Source of the DNA: Bryobacterales bacterium
GTDB taxonomy: Bacteria > Acidobacteriota > Terriglobia > Bryobacterales > Bryobacteraceae
Reading direction: 5' to 3'
Length of the DNA: 6,968 bases
Assembly: GCA_003132905.1 (NCBI GenBank)
Contig: PKZC01000269.1
Coordinates: 8,366-15,333 of the forward strand
Shown: piece after piece, positions 5,870-6,968 of the stretch
How positions within the stretch are numbered: the first letter of the stretch is position 1
How the letters are laid out: every line of letters begins with the position of its first letter
Program-made: the position numbers and the translations under genes
Notes under the pieces: generated by a model
The model's input: the letters and a program-made list of their open reading frames with translations, nothing else
Told to the model about the DNA's origin: nothing
The model's database searches: none

Positions 5870-6721
5870 TTACGGCTGGCTGCTCGGTGCGCCGCGGCCC
5901 TGGAAATTCGCCTGCAATAGATGCGTCAGCGTGTGGACGTAATGCAGTTTGCCGTTCTCGATACGAAAGAGGTGGGTGTCGGGTGCTCCACTGCCGCCTC
6001 CGGCTGATCCTGCGCCGAAAGTACAGTAGGCCACTACGGCTCCAATCGTCTCGTCGACGACGAAGTGGCGGTTCACAATGTTAACGCCGCTTGGTACGCC
6101 AACGTCGCAGGAATCCTCCGGAGTTCCCTTGCCGGTGCGCATGCCGCCCTCGGTGCGGTTGCAGGGGTAACCCCACGGCACCAAGTCCTTTTTCCCTTCG
6201 AGAAACGCATCCAGGTAAGCGTTCGCCGCGGACACCAACGTGTCGCGCGTGTCGCGCTTGGCAGCCGGAATGACGCCCCAATCCTCGGTGGACGAGTACT
6301 TGAGGTAGTTATCGGCGTTAAACAACCAGTAACCAGTTGTAGTCCACAGTATTTCGATTTCGGCAATCAGCGCGTGATTCACGCGCAGCCGCGTGCCGAG
6401 CACATAGGGGTTGGCCTTGTCGGCAACGATCACCTCCGTGAAAGTCTGACAGGTCGCAGTGTCCACAAGGCTGCGATGGTGGTCGATCTTCATCGCCTTC
6501 TTGATCAGGCCGTCGTTGATGTTCGTCGTCTTAAAGTTCTCGATGTACGCCAGTCCCTTCGCCAGCGGCAAGCCGCCGGTGTCGCCCTTGGCTTGAGCGG
6601 CTATGTAGAGATCGGCAGCAGCCTGGAGTCCTTCGCGCGTACAGGAGACTTGGGAGTAACTGAGGCCTGGGGCGAGCAGAAGGGCTGCGAACGCCGTCCA
6701 TCTAAAAGTGAAACGATTCAT
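5870..6721 (-). CDS. Secreted DUF8021-like (NTF2-like) protein
   Basis: A 283-residue protein with a clear signal peptide (1-23, ending SYS, before QVSCTREGL). The mature part reads like two NTF2/SnoaL-type halves. The first (about 27-150) has CTREGLQAAADLYIAAQ, KAMKIDHHRSLVDTATCQT and NPYVLGTRLRV. The second (about 155-268) has KRDTRDTLVSAANAYLDAF, VPWGYPCNRTEGG (181-193), TGKGTPEDSCDVGVPSG (196-212), NRHFVVDETIGAVV and FRIENGKLHYVHTLTH. This block order matches what I remember of DUF8021, found mostly in secreted proteins of ascomycete fungi. Cysteines at 27, 91, 187, 205 and 233 suggest disulfides and fit export. No function is established for the family to my knowledge. The ATG at 6721 has a perfect AGGAGG (6729-6734) at a 7-base spacing. 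The gene stands alone and converges with the membrane operon. The family assignment is from memory and moderately sure. Confidence 0.9.
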   Translation of the reverse strand: MNRFTFRWTAFAALLLAPGLSYSQVSCTREGLQAAADLYIAAQAKGDTGGLPLAKGLAYIENFKTTNINDGLIKKAMKIDHHRSLVDTATCQTFTEVIVADKANPYVLGTRLRVNHALIAEIEILWTTTGYWLFNADNYLKYSSTEDWGVIPAAKRDTRDTLVSAANAYLDAFLEGKKDLVPWGYPCNRTEGGMRTGKGTPEDSCDVGVPSGVNIVNRHFVVDETIGAVVAYCTFGAGSAGGGSGAPDTHLFRIENGKLHYVHTLTHLLQANFQGRGAPSSQP

Positions 6722-6728
6722 CGGAAGT

Positions 6729-6734
6729 CCTCCT
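6729..6734 (-). promoter_or_regulatory. Ribosome binding site AGGAGG of the DUF8021-like gene
   Basis: A full-consensus AGGAGG on the minus strand, seven bases before the ATG at 6721, fixes that start and suggests efficient translation. Confidence 0.8.
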
Positions 6735-6968
6735 GGGATTGTAGCCGACCGTGCGCACCACGACTAGGGTACACAATTGCGAGCCGTTTGACTTTCGAAT
6801 CAGGCGTGGCCGGGTTACAACCAAGGAAGCCAAAGGTGGTTCTCGTCGGCAGCAAGCACACAGGTCTTCGCGCCTTCGGGACGGCTATGACAGCGTTGTA
6901 GCGCCGCCGCGACCGCCGCTCACTTCAGGATGCCCGTGATTCAGGACTTCAGAGCTTTCTGATGGGCT

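Noticed and set aside
6738..6743. TACAAT on the minus strand as a -10 element for the DUF8021-like gene
   Set aside because: It lies only three bases from the AGGAGG, so a transcript started from it would begin inside the ribosome binding site; no -35 hexamer at the right distance.
6065..6901. 278-codon plus-strand frame opposite the DUF8021-like gene
   Set aside because: Antisense to a well-supported secreted protein, no family resemblance, and it runs across that gene's ribosome binding site.
6885..6968. Frame on the minus strand open from the right edge to a TAG at 6885-6887 (27 codons), possibly the end of another gene
   Set aside because: Too short to show any family signal and Gly/Ser-rich; cannot be told from chance without sequence beyond the edge.

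Overview
The window is a moderately GC-rich piece of bacterial chromosome with seven complete protein genes, an eighth running off the left edge and no RNA gene, mobile element or CRISPR array that I can see. The style (many secreted proteins of unknown function, a PDLNGIW-type secreted family, an atypical metallo-beta-lactamase-fold protein, and DUF6644-like membrane proteins) suggests a soil Acidobacteriota member of the Solibacter/Bryobacter type. This is a judgement from protein style, not from a marker gene.

Left half (1-3018, all minus strand): a tight four-gene operon, read right to left. It starts with a secreted metallo-beta-lactamase-fold protein whose first two zinc-ligand histidines are replaced (S-x-D-x-D-H). 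Three secreted proteins of unknown function follow. The two complete ones are clear paralogues and the third, cut by the window edge, looks like a more distant relative. Junctions are two ATGA stop/start overlaps and one 6-base gap, so the four products are probably made together and act outside the cytoplasm. The leader carries a 14-base tandem repeat and a 7-base inverted repeat next to the ribosome binding site, a candidate control element.

Middle (3255-4103, minus): a stand-alone, visibly more GC-rich cytoplasmic alpha/beta hydrolase with an intact Ser-Asp-His triad. The 236 bases between it and the operon leader (3019-3254) hold the repeat element and no convincing gene or terminator.

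Right-centre (4278-5849, plus): a three-gene membrane operon. An eight-helix protein joins a DUF2231-like N-terminal part to a DUF6644-like C-terminal part. A 36-residue single-helix microprotein with a strong ribosome binding site follows, then a four-helix DUF6644-like protein that is a paralogue of the first protein's C-terminal half. The layout looks like a small integral membrane complex with a tiny accessory subunit, possibly a heme- or metal-binding one given the conserved histidines.

Right (5870-6721, minus, convergent with the membrane operon): a secreted, cysteine-containing NTF2-like protein that resembles the DUF8021 family, which I know mainly from filamentous fungi. Bases 6722-6968 hold its ribosome binding site and no gene I can support.
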